From positions 1 through 33,835 of the forward strand of contig JALFMW010000335.1 of NCBI GenBank assembly GCA_022782605.1: a stretch of 33,835 nucleotides of DNA, read 5' to 3'. Below, one piece after another: positions 1-7,949 of this stretch. The position numbers and the translations under genes were made by a program. Within the stretch, counting starts at the first letter, position 1. Every line of letters begins with the position of its first letter. The notes beneath the pieces are model-generated. The model saw only the letters and a list, made by a program, of their open reading frames with translations, made no database searches and had not been told where the DNA came from. Origin of the DNA: Clostridium sp. GTDB taxonomy: Bacteria > Bacillota > Clostridia > Peptostreptococcales > Peptostreptococcaceae.

Positions 1-760
1 TAAATTCTATAGCATCATTTGCATTTGTAATACCACCCATACCCCATACTGGTATCTCTATGTTTTTAGAAACTTCATTAACCATTCTAAGGGCTATTGG
101 TTTTATTGCTGGACCTGATAATCCTGCATATACATTATCAAATACTGGTTTTCTCTTATTTATATCTATAGCTAAAGCTTTAAATGTGTTTACTAATGAA
201 ACACCATCTGCACCTTCTTCTTCACAAACTCTGGCCATACCTATAATATCTTCTGCATTAGGAGATAATTTTATCACAAGAGGCTTATCTACGACTTTTC
301 TTACCTCTCTAACTACTTCCCTAGCAACTTCATTTTTTATTCCAAAGGCCATTCCTCCAGCTTTTACATTTGGACAAGATATATTTAGTTCTATTACATC
401 TATATCTTTTCCTCTTAATAATTCAGCACCTTTTATGTAGTCATCTAAAGTTCCCCCACCTAGATTAACTATTCTAACTAAATCTAAATCAGAGAAAAAT
501 GATAATTCTTTATCAATAAACCCTTGTACTCCTGGATTTTCTAATCCTACACTATTCATCATTCCTGATGGTGTTTCAAATACTCTCATACCATTATTAC
601 CATCTTTTTGATTTAGTGTAAGTCCTTTAGAACTTATTCCACCTAATTTTTCTATATCATAAATTTCATTGTATTCTCTTCCAAACCCAAATGTTCCAGA
701 TGCCATTATTACTGGATTTTTAAAGTTAAGATCCTTAAATTTTACGTTCATATTAGCCAT
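1..760 (-). CDS. pyrD: Dihydroorotate dehydrogenase B, catalytic subunit (partial, C-terminus beyond the window)
   Basis: This FMN enzyme oxidises dihydroorotate to orotate in de novo pyrimidine synthesis and works as a heterotetramer with PyrK. About 253 N-terminal residues are visible. They include GTFGFGREY near residue 20, NPG in the region that contacts the flavin, and [13 protein letters not shown], which carries the Cys that is the catalytic base in the class 1B family. [10 protein letters not shown] segment and a GMGGI flavin-phosphate loop follow just before the window edge. The start at 760 (ATG GCT AAT ATG) follows a GGGAGAGGACGTG stretch and overlaps the end of pyrK by 8 bases, so the two subunits are probably translationally coupled. 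The presence of PyrK marks this as the NAD-dependent 1B type. The identification is firm; the remaining length cannot be judged. Confidence 0.96.
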   Translation of the reverse strand, partial: MANMNVKFKDLNFKNPVIMASGTFGFGREYNEIYDIEKLGGISSKGLTLNQKDGNNGMRVFETPSGMMNSVGLENPGVQGFIDKELSFFSDLDLVRIVNLGGGTLDDYIKGAELLRGKDIDVIELNISCPNVKAGGMAFGIKNEVAREVVREVRKVVDKPLVIKLSPNAEDIIGMARVCEEEGADGVSLVNTFKALAIDINKRKPVFDNVYAGLSGPAIKPIALRMVNEVSKNIEIPVWGMGGITNANDAIEF

Positions 761-1445
761 TGAAAATCACGTCCTCTCCCCTGAATACTGGACCATCTTT
801 GCAAGTTTTTTTATTGCCAAATTTAGTTTTACACGTACATACTAAACATGCTCCAACACCACATGCCATATGATTTTCTAGTGAAACAAATAGCTTTGTA
901 TTTGTTCCTTTTACCATATTAACTAACTTTTCCATCATTGGTGTTGGACCACAAGTTAATATATAATCGTATTTTTCTACGTCTATTATATCTGTGACAA
1001 AGGTATCTCCTATGGCAACATTTACTTCATTACAAAATTCTTCATATTTATCTATTAATATAGGCTCTTTTCTAAAACCTAAGTATGCATCACAGTTAGG
1101 AATATTTTTAGCTACTAAATAAAGTGGTGCAATTCCTATTCCTCCACCTACTAAAGCTACTCTTCCTTCCACCTTTTCATATCCATTACCATAAGGTCCC
1201 TCTAATTTAATAGTGTCATCTACTTTTAATTTACTAAGTATTTTTGTCCCTTCACCTACAACTTTATATAAAAAACTTATACTATTTTCATTTATATCGT
1301 GAATACTTATAGGTCTTGATAATAAAGGATAATTATCCCAAGCTCTTAACATATAAAACTGACCCATTTCACCTTTGAACTTACCGTTTACTTCCATTAA
1401 GTACATATCTTCCCCAATATACTCATTTCTGATTACTTTATACAT
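753..1445 (-). CDS. pyrK: Dihydroorotate dehydrogenase B, electron transfer subunit
   Basis: The FAD and [2Fe-2S] protein passes electrons from PyrD's FMN to NAD+. In its 230 residues a ferredoxin-reductase-like fold is evident: the FAD-binding RPIS motif at 44-47, the nucleotide-binding [10 protein letters not shown] loop from about residue 100, and CGPTPMM near 165. The C-terminal cluster motif has C195, C200, C203 and C215, spaced CX4CX2CX11C as expected for PyrK. The length is normal for the family. It has a GGAGG ribosome binding site, lies 44 bases after pyrB and overlaps pyrD by 8 bases, so it is the middle gene of a pyrB-pyrK-pyrD operon. No oddities were seen. Confidence 0.97.
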   Translation of the reverse strand: MYKVIRNEYIGEDMYLMEVNGKFKGEMGQFYMLRAWDNYPLLSRPISIHDINENSISFLYKVVGEGTKILSKLKVDDTIKLEGPYGNGYEKVEGRVALVGGGIGIAPLYLVAKNIPNCDAYLGFRKEPILIDKYEEFCNEVNVAIGDTFVTDIIDVEKYDYILTCGPTPMMEKLVNMVKGTNTKLFVSLENHMACGVGACLVCTCKTKFGNKKTCKDGPVFRGEDVIFNG

Positions 1446-1489
1446 TTTGTATCCTCCATATAATTCCCTTCACTAAAAGACTGAAATAA

Positions 1490-2413
1490 TTAATCGTTTA
1501 TATCTATGCCTAAAAGTTTTATAATTAAGGCCATTCTTACATACATACCGTAAGTAGCTTGTTTAAAATAAACTGCTCTCTCATCATCATCTACATCAGT
1601 AGATATTTCATTTACTCTTGGTAGAGGATGTAGTACAAGCATGTCTTCTTTTGCATGTTCCATTTTTTCTTTATCTAATATGTAAGTATCTTTTAATCTT
1701 TCATATTCCTCTGCATCTGTAAATCTTTCTCTTTGAATTCTAGTCATGTAAAGTAAGTCTAGACTTCTTAATGATTGTTCTAATTGTGTAGTTTCATAAT
1801 ATGAATAACTTTTAATTTTATCTTTTATATATACAGGCATTTCTAATTCTTCTGGTGATATAAATACAAATCTATTATCTTCATATCTTGTCATTGCTTT
1901 AACTAATGAATGAACTGTTCTTCCATGTTTTAAATCTCCACAAAGTCCAATTGTGTGATTATTTAAAGTTCCTTTTAGGGATTTTATTGTTAGTAAATCT
2001 GTAAGGGTTTGAGTAGGGTGTTGATTTCCACCATCTCCAGCATTAATGAATGGTACACTCGTGTATTTAATAGCTTCAGCTGCTGCTCCAGCAACAGGAT
2101 GTCTCATAACTATAATGTCTACATATCCAGATACAACTCTCATTGTATCTGCCAATGATTCTCCTTTAGCTACTGACGAAGAGTTTGGTTCTGAAAAACC
2201 GATTATCTCTCCTCCTAGTCTTTTCATTGCTGCTTCAAAGCTTAATCTTGTTCTTGTTGATGGCTCATAAAATAAGGTAGCCATTAATTTTCCTTCACAT
2301 ACACGAGAATATGCCGATGGATTTTTCATAATATCCTCAGCTAAATTTAAGATTTCATCTATCTCTCTAACAGAAAAGTCTTCTGGTTGGATTAAATTTC
2401 TTGATTTTAACAT
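1490..2413 (-). CDS. pyrB: Aspartate carbamoyltransferase catalytic subunit
   Basis: PyrB joins carbamoyl phosphate and aspartate to give N-carbamoyl-aspartate, the committed step of pyrimidine synthesis. The 307-residue protein has the carbamoyl-phosphate loop STRTR at 52-56, the mobile-loop Lys83 (SSSVAKGES), the HPTQTLTDL motif and the LHPLPR motif near the C-terminus that contacts both substrates. No regulatory subunit gene (pyrI) lies on either side within this operon: pyrK follows at 44 bases and the promoter precedes. A trimeric unregulated enzyme, as in Bacillus, is therefore possible, though pyrI could lie elsewhere. Control is probably at the RNA level through the PyrR-type hairpin that ends one base before the Shine-Dalgarno tract. 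Confidence 0.97.
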   Translation of the reverse strand: MLKSRNLIQPEDFSVREIDEILNLAEDIMKNPSAYSRVCEGKLMATLFYEPSTRTRLSFEAAMKRLGGEIIGFSEPNSSSVAKGESLADTMRVVSGYVDIIVMRHPVAGAAAEAIKYTSVPFINAGDGGNQHPTQTLTDLLTIKSLKGTLNNHTIGLCGDLKHGRTVHSLVKAMTRYEDNRFVFISPEELEMPVYIKDKIKSYSYYETTQLEQSLRSLDLLYMTRIQRERFTDAEEYERLKDTYILDKEKMEHAKEDMLVLHPLPRVNEISTDVDDDERAVYFKQATYGMYVRMALIIKLLGIDIND

Positions 2414-2428
2414 ATTTTATTCCTCCTT

Positions 2429-2448
2429 TTTAGCCTCTCTGGACTAAA
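2429..2448 (-). promoter_or_regulatory. PyrR-binding RNA hairpin in the pyrB leader
   Basis: The leader RNA contains AGTCCAGAGAGGCT, which fits the known PyrR binding-loop consensus ARUCCNGNGAGGYU at every defined position. Flanking TTTAG and CTAAA close it into a hairpin. It ends one base before the AGGAGG ribosome binding site (2422-2427). The whole leader is only about 55 nt and has no room for the terminator and antiterminator pair of Bacillus pyr leaders. I infer that PyrR bound with UMP blocks ribosome access rather than causing attenuation. Confidence 0.85.
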
Positions 2449-2473
2449 TTTAAAAGCACTTCATATCTCTAGT

Positions 2474-2502
2474 AGATTAACACTTTTGGTTTTTTATGTC
2501 AA
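2474..2502 (-). promoter_or_regulatory. Sigma-A promoter of the pyrB operon
   Basis: A perfect -35 TTGACA (2497-2502) is separated by 17 bp from a -10 TAATCT (2474-2479). The predicted RNA starts near 2468, giving a short leader that holds only the PyrR hairpin and the ribosome binding site. Confidence 0.85.
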
Positions 2503-2544
2503 TAATATAAAACTTTTAATATTAGAAATATTTAAATCTTTCTA

Positions 2545-2580
2545 TATAAAAAAACAGAAGACATTTCTATCTCCTGTTTT
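2545..2580 (-). terminator. Rho-independent terminator after glutamate dehydrogenase
   Basis: In the minus-strand RNA an 11-bp stem (AAAACAGGAGA with TCTTCTGTTTT, one G-U pair) closes an 8-nt loop and is followed by a run of seven U. It separates gdh from the pyrB promoter. Confidence 0.85.
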
Positions 2581-2653
2581 ATATCTCTATCATAAATTAT
2601 ATACTTATTTAAAAAAGGTTTCTCTTGTCATACTAATAATGTAAATTTAATTT

Positions 2654-3997
2654 TTATACTAATCCTTGTGCCATCATAGCATCAGCAACTTTTAAGAATC
2701 CTGCTATATTTGCTCCAGCAACTAAGTTATATCCAAATCCATAAGTTTGAGAAGCATTAGCACAAGCATCATGTATTCCAACCATTATGTCTTTTAATTG
2801 AGCATAAACTTCTTCTGGAGTAAATACAGTCTTACCAGAGTTTTGACCCATTTCTATACAAGAACAAGCAACTCCACCGGCATTAGCAGCTTTAGATGGT
2901 CCTACTATAACTCCGTTATCTTGTAAATATTTTATTGCTTCGTTAGTTGAAGACATATTTGATCCTTCACAAACAAATTTACATCCATTTGCAACTATAG
3001 CTTGAGCATCTTCTATTAATATTTCATTTTGAGTAGCACATGGTATATATAAATCAGCTTTTACTTCCCAAGGTTTTTTACCTGGTACAAACTTAGATCC
3101 TTCAAATTTTTCAGCATATGGAGAACAAATATTTTTACCTGATGCTCTTAATTCAAGCATATAATCAACTTTTTCTCCACTTACACCATTTGGATCATAT
3201 ATATATCCATCTGGACCTGATATTGTAATTACTTTAGCTCCTAATTCATTTAATTTAGCAACTGTTCCCCAAGCAACATTACCAAATCCTGATACAGCAA
3301 CTTCTTTACCTGCTAATTTTTCCCCATTAGCTTCTAACATTGCATTAGCAAAGAATACTATTCCGTATCCTGTAGCTTCAGTTCTTCCTTGTAATCCACC
3401 ATAAGAAAGACCTTTACCAGTTAAAACACCTTCAAATCTATTTACTAATCTCTTATATTGTCCAAACATGTAACCAACTTCTCTAGCACCAACACCTAAA
3501 TCTCCAGCTGGTACATCAGTTTCTGGCCCTATATGTCTATATAATTCAGTCATAAATGCTTGACAGAATCTCATTATTTCAGCATCTGACTTACCATTAG
3601 GGTCGAAGTCAGATCCACCTTTACCTCCACCTATTGGAAGACCTGTTAAGCTATTTTTAAATATTTGTTCAAATCCTAGGAATTTTATTATACCTGGATA
3701 AACGTTTGGTGCAAATCTCAAACCACCTTTATATGGTCCTATTGCACTATTAAATTGATATCTGTATCCTTTATTTACTTGTACTTTACCATTATCATCT
3801 GTCCAAACTACTCTAAAAGTTATACCTCTTTCTGGTTCTGTTAATCTTTCTAATATGGCTGCTTTTTCATATTCAGGATGTTTTTCCATTACAGGTATTA
3901 ATGAAGTTAATACTTCTTCAACTGTTTGATGGAACTCAACTTCCCCAGGATTTTTTTTCTTGCAAAGTTCGATACAATCTTGTACGTAATTAGACAT
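2654..3997 (-). CDS. gdhA: Glutamate dehydrogenase, hexameric family I
   Basis: The enzyme interconverts glutamate and 2-oxoglutarate plus ammonia in the cytoplasm. Its 447 residues align closely from memory with Clostridium symbiosum GDH. Substrate and catalytic residues fall one position later: K90 (GPYKGGLRF), K114, catalytic K126 (PIGGGKGGSDFDP) and D166 (PAGDLGVG). The Rossmann motif is SGFGNVAWG, and the C-terminal GYNLVAGANIAGF segment is present. The C. symbiosum enzyme uses NAD although most relatives of this length use NADP, so cofactor choice is uncertain. It is longer than the 421-residue GluD type known from C. difficile. It is transcribed alone, with its own promoter and terminator and a strong AAGGGGG ribosome binding site. 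Probable roles are amino-acid fermentation and nitrogen balance. Confidence 0.96.
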   Translation of the reverse strand: MSNYVQDCIELCKKKNPGEVEFHQTVEEVLTSLIPVMEKHPEYEKAAILERLTEPERGITFRVVWTDDNGKVQVNKGYRYQFNSAIGPYKGGLRFAPNVYPGIIKFLGFEQIFKNSLTGLPIGGGKGGSDFDPNGKSDAEIMRFCQAFMTELYRHIGPETDVPAGDLGVGAREVGYMFGQYKRLVNRFEGVLTGKGLSYGGLQGRTEATGYGIVFFANAMLEANGEKLAGKEVAVSGFGNVAWGTVAKLNELGAKVITISGPDGYIYDPNGVSGEKVDYMLELRASGKNICSPYAEKFEGSKFVPGKKPWEVKADLYIPCATQNEILIEDAQAIVANGCKFVCEGSNMSSTNEAIKYLQDNGVIVGPSKAANAGGVACSCIEMGQNSGKTVFTPEEVYAQLKDIMVGIHDACANASQTYGFGYNLVAGANIAGFLKVADAMMAQGLV

Positions 3998-4079
3998 TTT
4001 TTAAAGCCCCCTTGTTAATAAGTAAATTTATTTTTATATTTGTTATTTGTATGGTAATTTATGACTTTAATTAGATTCT

Positions 4080-4123
4080 CAATTGAATTGTAGCATAGTA
4101 AAATCTTACTTCGCAATTGAATT
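4080..4123 (-). promoter_or_regulatory. Putative gdh promoter flanked by a direct repeat
   Basis: On the minus strand TTGCGA (4111-4116) and TACAAT (4087-4092) are 18 bp apart and make a plausible sigma-A promoter. The 10-mer AATTCAATTG occurs twice, at 4114-4123 and 4080-4089 with a 34-bp period. One copy overlaps the -35 and the other overlaps the -10. I know no regulator with this site. The rest of the 342-bp stretch between gdh and the first ferredoxin is AT-rich and holds only the ferredoxin promoter. Confidence 0.55.
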
Positions 4124-4273
4124 TTTGTTTAATTTTTAATTAAATTTTTGTTTAATAATGCTTAATTATATGTTAAAAAATAAGTTTGTTTGTAATTTTT
4201 AATTCAATATATTTTTATATCAAATTACTTTTAAAGACATCTTTTTTTCTATATAAGCATGTCCAATTTTACG

Positions 4274-4302
4274 TTGTTATAATTGGTAAATTTTGCTATA
4301 AT
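4274..4302 (+). promoter_or_regulatory. Promoter of the first ferredoxin gene
   Basis: TTGTTA (4274-4279) and a perfect TATAAT (4297-4302) are separated by 17 bp. The -10 region reads TTTTGCTATAAT, the same string as in the promoter of the second ferredoxin. Confidence 0.8.
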
Positions 4303-4339
4303 GAACTTAATCATATAATACAAAAAGGGGGGTATTAGA

Positions 4340-4510
4340 ATGGCTTATAAAATAACTGATGAATGTATAGCTTGTGGATCTTGTGCTGATGAATGTCCAA
4401 ATGATGCTATAATCGCTGGGGATGATAAATACGAAATAAACGCTGATGAGTGTTTAGATTGTGGAACTTGTGCTGATGCTTGTCCAAATGATGCTATAGT
4501 TTCTGAATAA
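4340..4510 (+). CDS. 2[4Fe-4S] clostridial-type ferredoxin (copy 1)
   Basis: This is a 56-residue low-potential electron carrier. The two clusters are bound by C9, C12, C15, C19 and C38, C41, C44, C48, in the classic CxxCxxCxxxCP arrangement repeated twice. The two halves are themselves similar (ADECPNDAI and ADACPNDAI), reflecting the ancient internal duplication of the family. The protein is strongly acidic. A GGGGGG tract lies upstream of the ATG at 4340. It has its own promoter and terminator, so it is monocistronic. Likely partners are pyruvate:ferredoxin oxidoreductase, hydrogenase or Rnf, none of which is in the window. Confidence 0.95.
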   Translation: MAYKITDECIACGSCADECPNDAIIAGDDKYEINADECLDCGTCADACPNDAIVSE

Positions 4511-4520
4511 TCTCTACATA

Positions 4521-4562
4521 AAAACTATTCGAGATAATAAATTATCTTGAATAGTTTTTTAT
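4521..4562 (+). terminator. Rho-independent terminator of ferredoxin copy 1
   Basis: A long stem (AAAACTATTC plus GAGATAAT paired with ATTATCTT plus GAATAGTTTT, one G-U pair) is followed by six T. The stem is close to symmetrical and could also stop minus-strand transcripts weakly. Confidence 0.85.
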
Positions 4563-4572
4563 ATTTTATTCA

Positions 4573-4602
4573 TTGTACTTTTTTATAATATTTTGCTATA
4601 AT
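4573..4602 (+). promoter_or_regulatory. Promoter of the second ferredoxin gene
   Basis: TTGTAC (4573-4578) and TATAAT (4597-4602) are 18 bp apart. The TTTTGCTATAAT string is shared with the first ferredoxin promoter. Confidence 0.7.
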
Positions 4603-4643
4603 AATAATGCATTATAATTAATCATAACAAGGAGGACCTATCA

Positions 4644-4814
4644 ATGGCTTACAAAATAGGTGATGCTTGCATAAGCTGTGGTGCTTGTGCTGACGAATGT
4701 CCAGTTGAATGTATATCTGCTGGAGATGATATATATGTAATAAATCCAGATGAATGTATTGAATGTGGCGCATGTAACAGTGTTTGCCCTGTGGAAGCTC
4801 CACAACAAGACTAA
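4644..4814 (+). CDS. 2[4Fe-4S] clostridial-type ferredoxin (copy 2)
   Basis: This is a second 56-residue ferredoxin, with cluster ligands C9, C12, C15, C19 and C38, C41, C44, C48 at exactly the positions of copy 1. It has an extra Cys23 after the first cluster motif (CPVEC) and a C-terminal tail PQQD. Copy 1 has Asp-Ala-Ile at both post-cluster positions; copy 2 has Glu-Cys-Ile and Glu-Ala-Pro. The surroundings of the clusters therefore differ, and redox potential or partner choice could too. The ribosome binding site is AAGGAGG. It is monocistronic, with a terminator shared with rex on the other strand. The pair clearly arose by tandem duplication. Confidence 0.95.
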   Translation: MAYKIGDACISCGACADECPVECISAGDDIYVINPDECIECGACNSVCPVEAPQQD

Positions 4815-4818
4815 TAAC

Positions 4819-4856
4819 AAAAAGCTATTCAAATTTTTTAATTTGAATAGCTTTTT
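4819..4856. terminator. Bidirectional terminator between ferredoxin 2 and rex
   Basis: A 17-bp perfect inverted repeat (AAAAAGCTATTCAAATT and its complement, 4-nt loop) has A-rich and T-rich flanks on both sides. It can serve both convergent genes. Confidence 0.9.
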
Positions 4857-4859
4857 CAT

Positions 4860-5492
4860 TTATTCATTATCCTCTTTCATTAAATATGATAGTGTAAATA
4901 AACTTTCTGTTAAGTTTACATTTTCTACTATTACATCCTTAGATACATTTAAATCAACAGGGGCAAAATTCCAAATTCCTTTTACCCCAGCACCAACTAG
5001 TCTATCTGCCAATTGTTGGGCTCCATTCTTAGGAACACATAAAATTCCAATATCTATATTATTTTCTTTTATGTACTCTTCTAAAATATCCGAATCTAGT
5101 ATTTCAAAGTCTCTTATATTTAGTCCAATTAATTTAGGATTAGCATCGAATAATGCTTTTATTTCAAATCCAGCATTTTTAAAACCAGTATAGTTTGCAA
5201 TAGCTTGACCTAAGTTCCCCGCTCCTACAAGCACTGCATTATATGATTTATTTAATCCTAATATTTTTCCTATTTCATTATGTAGGTCTTCAATATTATA
5301 TCCATATCCTTGTTGCCCAAAGCCTCCAAAATTGTTTAAATCTTGTCTAATTTGAGATGCCGTGAAACCAATTATATCACTTAACTCTTTAGAAGATATT
5401 CTTTGTATATCCTTACTTAATAAGTCTCCCAAATATCTATAATATTTAGGTAGCCTTCTAATAACAGCCATGGAAATATTTTTACTAGCCAT
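4860..5492 (-). CDS. rex: Redox-sensing transcriptional repressor Rex
   Basis: Rex is a homodimeric repressor that reads the NADH/NAD+ ratio; NADH binding releases it from DNA. The 210-residue protein has an N-terminal winged helix (residues 1-80, including FTASQIRQDLNNFGGFG for DNA contact) and a Rossmann domain whose GAGNLG motif is at 90-95. A C-terminal helix for domain swapping follows. The length matches the family. The ribosome binding site is AGGGGGTGG. A Rex operator covers its own -10 box, indicating autorepression. In clostridia Rex controls fermentation and butyrate or alcohol pathway genes. Here it sits next to ferredoxins and a divergent ABC-F gene. Confidence 0.97.
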   Translation of the reverse strand: MASKNISMAVIRRLPKYYRYLGDLLSKDIQRISSKELSDIIGFTASQIRQDLNNFGGFGQQGYGYNIEDLHNEIGKILGLNKSYNAVLVGAGNLGQAIANYTGFKNAGFEIKALFDANPKLIGLNIRDFEILDSDILEEYIKENNIDIGILCVPKNGAQQLADRLVGAGVKGIWNFAPVDLNVSKDVIVENVNLTESLFTLSYLMKEDNE

Positions 5493-5533
5493 TATTCCAC
5501 CCCCTAATATAATCTTTTAATTGCTCTTATTTA

Positions 5534-5551
5534 TTGTTAATAGTATAACAC
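5534..5551. promoter_or_regulatory. Rex operator between rex and the ABC-F gene
   Basis: TTGTTAA TAGT ATAACAC matches 12 of the 14 defined positions of the Rex consensus TTGTTAANNNNTTAACAA. It overlaps the -10 box of the rex promoter and ends 2 bp before the -35 of the divergent ABC-F promoter. Confidence 0.8.
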
Positions 5552-5571
5552 TCTTGATTATATTATATCAA
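5542..5571 (-). promoter_or_regulatory. Promoter of rex
   Basis: On the minus strand TTGATA (5566-5571) and TATACT (5542-5547) are 18 bp apart. The -10 lies inside the Rex operator. Confidence 0.7.
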
Positions 5572-5582
5572 AACATTATAAT
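5554..5582 (+). promoter_or_regulatory. Promoter of the ABC-F gene
   Basis: TTGATT (5554-5559) and TATAAT (5577-5582) are 17 bp apart. It is divergent from, and interleaved with, the rex promoter. Confidence 0.75.
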
Positions 5583-5610
5583 TTTAGGTAGTTCAAGGAG
5601 GTATAAATTT

Positions 5611-7524
5611 ATGATTGTTTTATCGTGCAACAACTTGTACAAAAGTTTTGGTATAGATTCCATCTTAGAAAATATATGCTTTAGTGTAAATGAAGGGGAT
5701 AAAATCGGTATTATCGGTGTAAATGGTACAGGTAAAACTACCCTTATGAAAATAATATCTGGTGAATATGGATATGATGAAGGGGATATATATACTTCTA
5801 AAGATTGTGAAATAGGATACTTAGAACAAAATACTAACTTCCATTCTAATAATACTATATTAGAAGAAGTTTTAGAGGTTTTTAAACCTTTAATAGATAT
5901 GGAAAACTATTTAAGAGAATTAGAAATAAAAATAGCAGAGGAAGGTAGTAAACCTAACTCTAACATTTTAGATAAACTTATGAATGACTATTCTCATCAT
6001 TTAGAACTTTTTGCTGAAAAAAATGGATACGGATACAAATCAGAAGCAAAAGGTGTTCTAAAAGGTTTAGGATTTAAAGATGAAGATATGGACAAACCAA
6101 TCAGTATATTATCTGGTGGTGAAAAAACAAGGGTACTTTTAGGTAAACTTCTACTAAAAAAACCTACTTTATTATTATTAGATGAGCCTACTAACCACTT
6201 AGATTCGGAAGCTATTGAGTGGCTGGAGTTCTTCCTTAAACAATATAAAGGAACTGTTATGTTAATATCCCATGATAGATATTTCTTAGACCAAGTAGTT
6301 GATAGAGTTTTTGAAGTTCATAATAAAAAACTAAAAACTTATAATGGTAACTATTCTAAATTTGTAGAGTTATCTAAAGTTGAAAAAGAAATAGAACTTA
6401 AAAAATTCGAAGACCAACAAAAAGACCTGAAAAAACAAGAAGAGTCTATTGAAAGATTAAAAGCTTACGGTAGAGAAAAGCATCTTAAAAGAGCTCGTAG
6501 TAAAGAAAAAGCTTTAGATAAAATAGAAGTATTAGATAAACCAGAAGCTTATAGAAAAAAAGCTAAAATTCAGTTTAATCCTTCTGTTTGTAGTGGAAAT
6601 GATGTACTTCATGTAAATGATCTTTCCATGGCATATGATGATAGAGTTTTATTCAAAGGTGTAAACTTTGATATTTATAGAGGTGAAAAAGTTGCCCTTA
6701 TAGGTCCTAATGGCGCCGGTAAATCTACTTTATTCAAAATATTAATGAATGAACTAACTCCAATTTGTGGTGATTTCAAATTAGGAACTAATGTTAATAT
6801 TTCTTATTTCCATCAAGAACAAAAAACATTAAATCTAGATAATACTATCATTGATGAAATTTGGGATAGCAATGATAAGTTAACTCAAACTGAAATAAGA
6901 AATATGCTTGGATCTCTTTTATTTGAAAATGAAGAAGTATTTAAAAAGATTTCAACACTAAGTGGTGGGGAAAGAGCTAGAGTTGCCATATTAAAATTAA
7001 TATTATCTAATGCAAACTTCTTATTACTAGATGAGCCTACTAACCACTTGGATATAGACTCTAAAGAAGTTTTAGAAGAAGCATTAGAAAATTATACTGG
7101 TACTATATTTACAATTTCTCATGATAGATACTTCCTAAATACTGTAGTAGATAAAATACTAGTTTTAAGTGAAGATGGTATAACTGAATACCTTGGAAAT
7201 TACGACTATTATATTAATAAAAAACGAGAAATTGAAGAAATGGCCACTGTTGTTGAGGTTGAAGAAAAAACTAAAACTCAAATTAAAGATGAAAGAAGAA
7301 AAGAAAAAGAACAACGTGAAAAAGAAAAGAAAAATAGATACAAAATAAAAAATATTGAACAAGAAATAGAGGAAATTGAAGGTAAAATCGAAGAGCTAGA
7401 TTATCTTTTATGCCAAGAGGAAGTTTACTCTAATCCTACTCGTTCTAAAGAAGTTAGCCAAGAAAAATCTAATTATGAAGACAAATTATCTTCACTTTAT
7501 GAAGCTTGGGAAGAATTAGTTTAA
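5611..7524 (+). CDS. ABC-F family ATPase (YdiF/Uup-like translation factor)
   Basis: ABC-F proteins have two ATPase domains and no membrane segment; they act on the ribosome, typically at the E site. I place the start at 5611 (MIVLSCNNLYKSFG), 8 nt after AAGGAGGT, giving 637 residues. An upstream in-frame extension would run through the promoter. Walker A 1 is GVNGTGKTT at about 36-44, and each half has an LSGGE signature and a DEPTNHLD Walker B. The linker between the domains is basic and helical (about 260-330). Walker A 2 is GPNGAGKST. The C-terminus is a charged coiled coil of about 90 residues (KEKEQREKEKKNRYK). The C-terminal extension and length resemble Bacillus YdiF. Housekeeping rescue of stalled ribosomes is more likely than antibiotic resistance, but the substrate is unknown. 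Confidence 0.92.
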   Translation: MIVLSCNNLYKSFGIDSILENICFSVNEGDKIGIIGVNGTGKTTLMKIISGEYGYDEGDIYTSKDCEIGYLEQNTNFHSNNTILEEVLEVFKPLIDMENYLRELEIKIAEEGSKPNSNILDKLMNDYSHHLELFAEKNGYGYKSEAKGVLKGLGFKDEDMDKPISILSGGEKTRVLLGKLLLKKPTLLLLDEPTNHLDSEAIEWLEFFLKQYKGTVMLISHDRYFLDQVVDRVFEVHNKKLKTYNGNYSKFVELSKVEKEIELKKFEDQQKDLKKQEESIERLKAYGREKHLKRARSKEKALDKIEVLDKPEAYRKKAKIQFNPSVCSGNDVLHVNDLSMAYDDRVLFKGVNFDIYRGEKVALIGPNGAGKSTLFKILMNELTPICGDFKLGTNVNISYFHQEQKTLNLDNTIIDEIWDSNDKLTQTEIRNMLGSLLFENEEVFKKISTLSGGERARVAILKLILSNANFLLLDEPTNHLDIDSKEVLEEALENYTGTIFTISHDRYFLNTVVDKILVLSEDGITEYLGNYDYYINKKREIEEMATVVEVEEKTKTQIKDERRKEKEQREKEKKNRYKIKNIEQEIEEIEGKIEELDYLLCQEEVYSNPTRSKEVSQEKSNYEDKLSSLYEAWEELV

Positions 7525-7536
7525 TATTTTATAGAT

Positions 7537-7577
7537 AAAAAGCAAGAATATGAGATGACTCTCAATTCTTGCTTTTT
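7537..7577. terminator. Bidirectional terminator between the ABC-F gene and the Rid gene
   Basis: AAAAAGCAAGAAT pairs with ATTCTTGCTTTTT, with a short inner GAG/CTC pairing. T-rich and A-rich flanks suit both converging transcripts. Confidence 0.85.
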
Positions 7578-7592
7578 ATATGTAAATATTTA

Positions 7593-7937
7593 TTATTTTA
7601 CAGCTGCAACAACTGACATTTCTACTAATAAGTTTTCTCTAGCCATTTTAGCTTCTACACAAGCTCTAGCTGGTTCATGACCTTTAGCTACCCATGCATC
7701 ATAAACAGCATTCATATCAGCAAAATCCTTCATATCTTTTACATATATTGTTATTGATAATATGTTTTCTTTATCAGAACCATATTTATTTAAAAGATCT
7801 TCAACTTTAGCTAAAACTGTAGCAGTTTGCTCTTTTATATCCCCTTCATCACAAGTTTGTCCACATAAGTAAAGAGTATTATTGAATATAACTGCTTTAC
7901 TCATTCTTCCATTGTTTTCAAATCTTTGAATTGCCAT
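7593..7937 (-). CDS. Rid-family (YjgF/YER057c/UK114) protein
   Basis: Rid proteins are small trimeric enzymes; RidA proper hydrolyses reactive 2-aminoacrylate and related enamines. The 114-residue protein has the family core GQTCDEGD, the [13 protein letters not shown] helix and the C-terminal block [18 protein letters not shown]. Arg91 and Glu106 have the same 15-residue spacing as the catalytic R105 and E120 of E. coli-type RidA, so imine deaminase activity is plausible. The archetypal RidA C-terminal wording differs, so it may belong to another Rid subgroup. It is the last gene of the tsaE-tsaB-rimI-tsaD transcript, 12 bases after tsaD. Confidence 0.88.
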   Translation of the reverse strand: MAIQRFENNGRMSKAVIFNNTLYLCGQTCDEGDIKEQTATVLAKVEDLLNKYGSDKENILSITIYVKDMKDFADMNAVYDAWVAKGHEPARACVEAKMARENLLVEMSVVAAVK

Positions 7938-7949
7938 TTTTGTCTCCTC

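Noticed and set aside
60-440. Plus-strand open frame of 126 codons over pyrD
   Set aside because: It is antisense to a clearly conserved PyrD reading frame and has no ribosome binding site or recognisable motif.
4274-4290. Possible Rex site in the first ferredoxin promoter (TTGTTATAATTGGTAA)
   Set aside because: Only the left half resembles the Rex consensus; the right half does not match TTAACAA.
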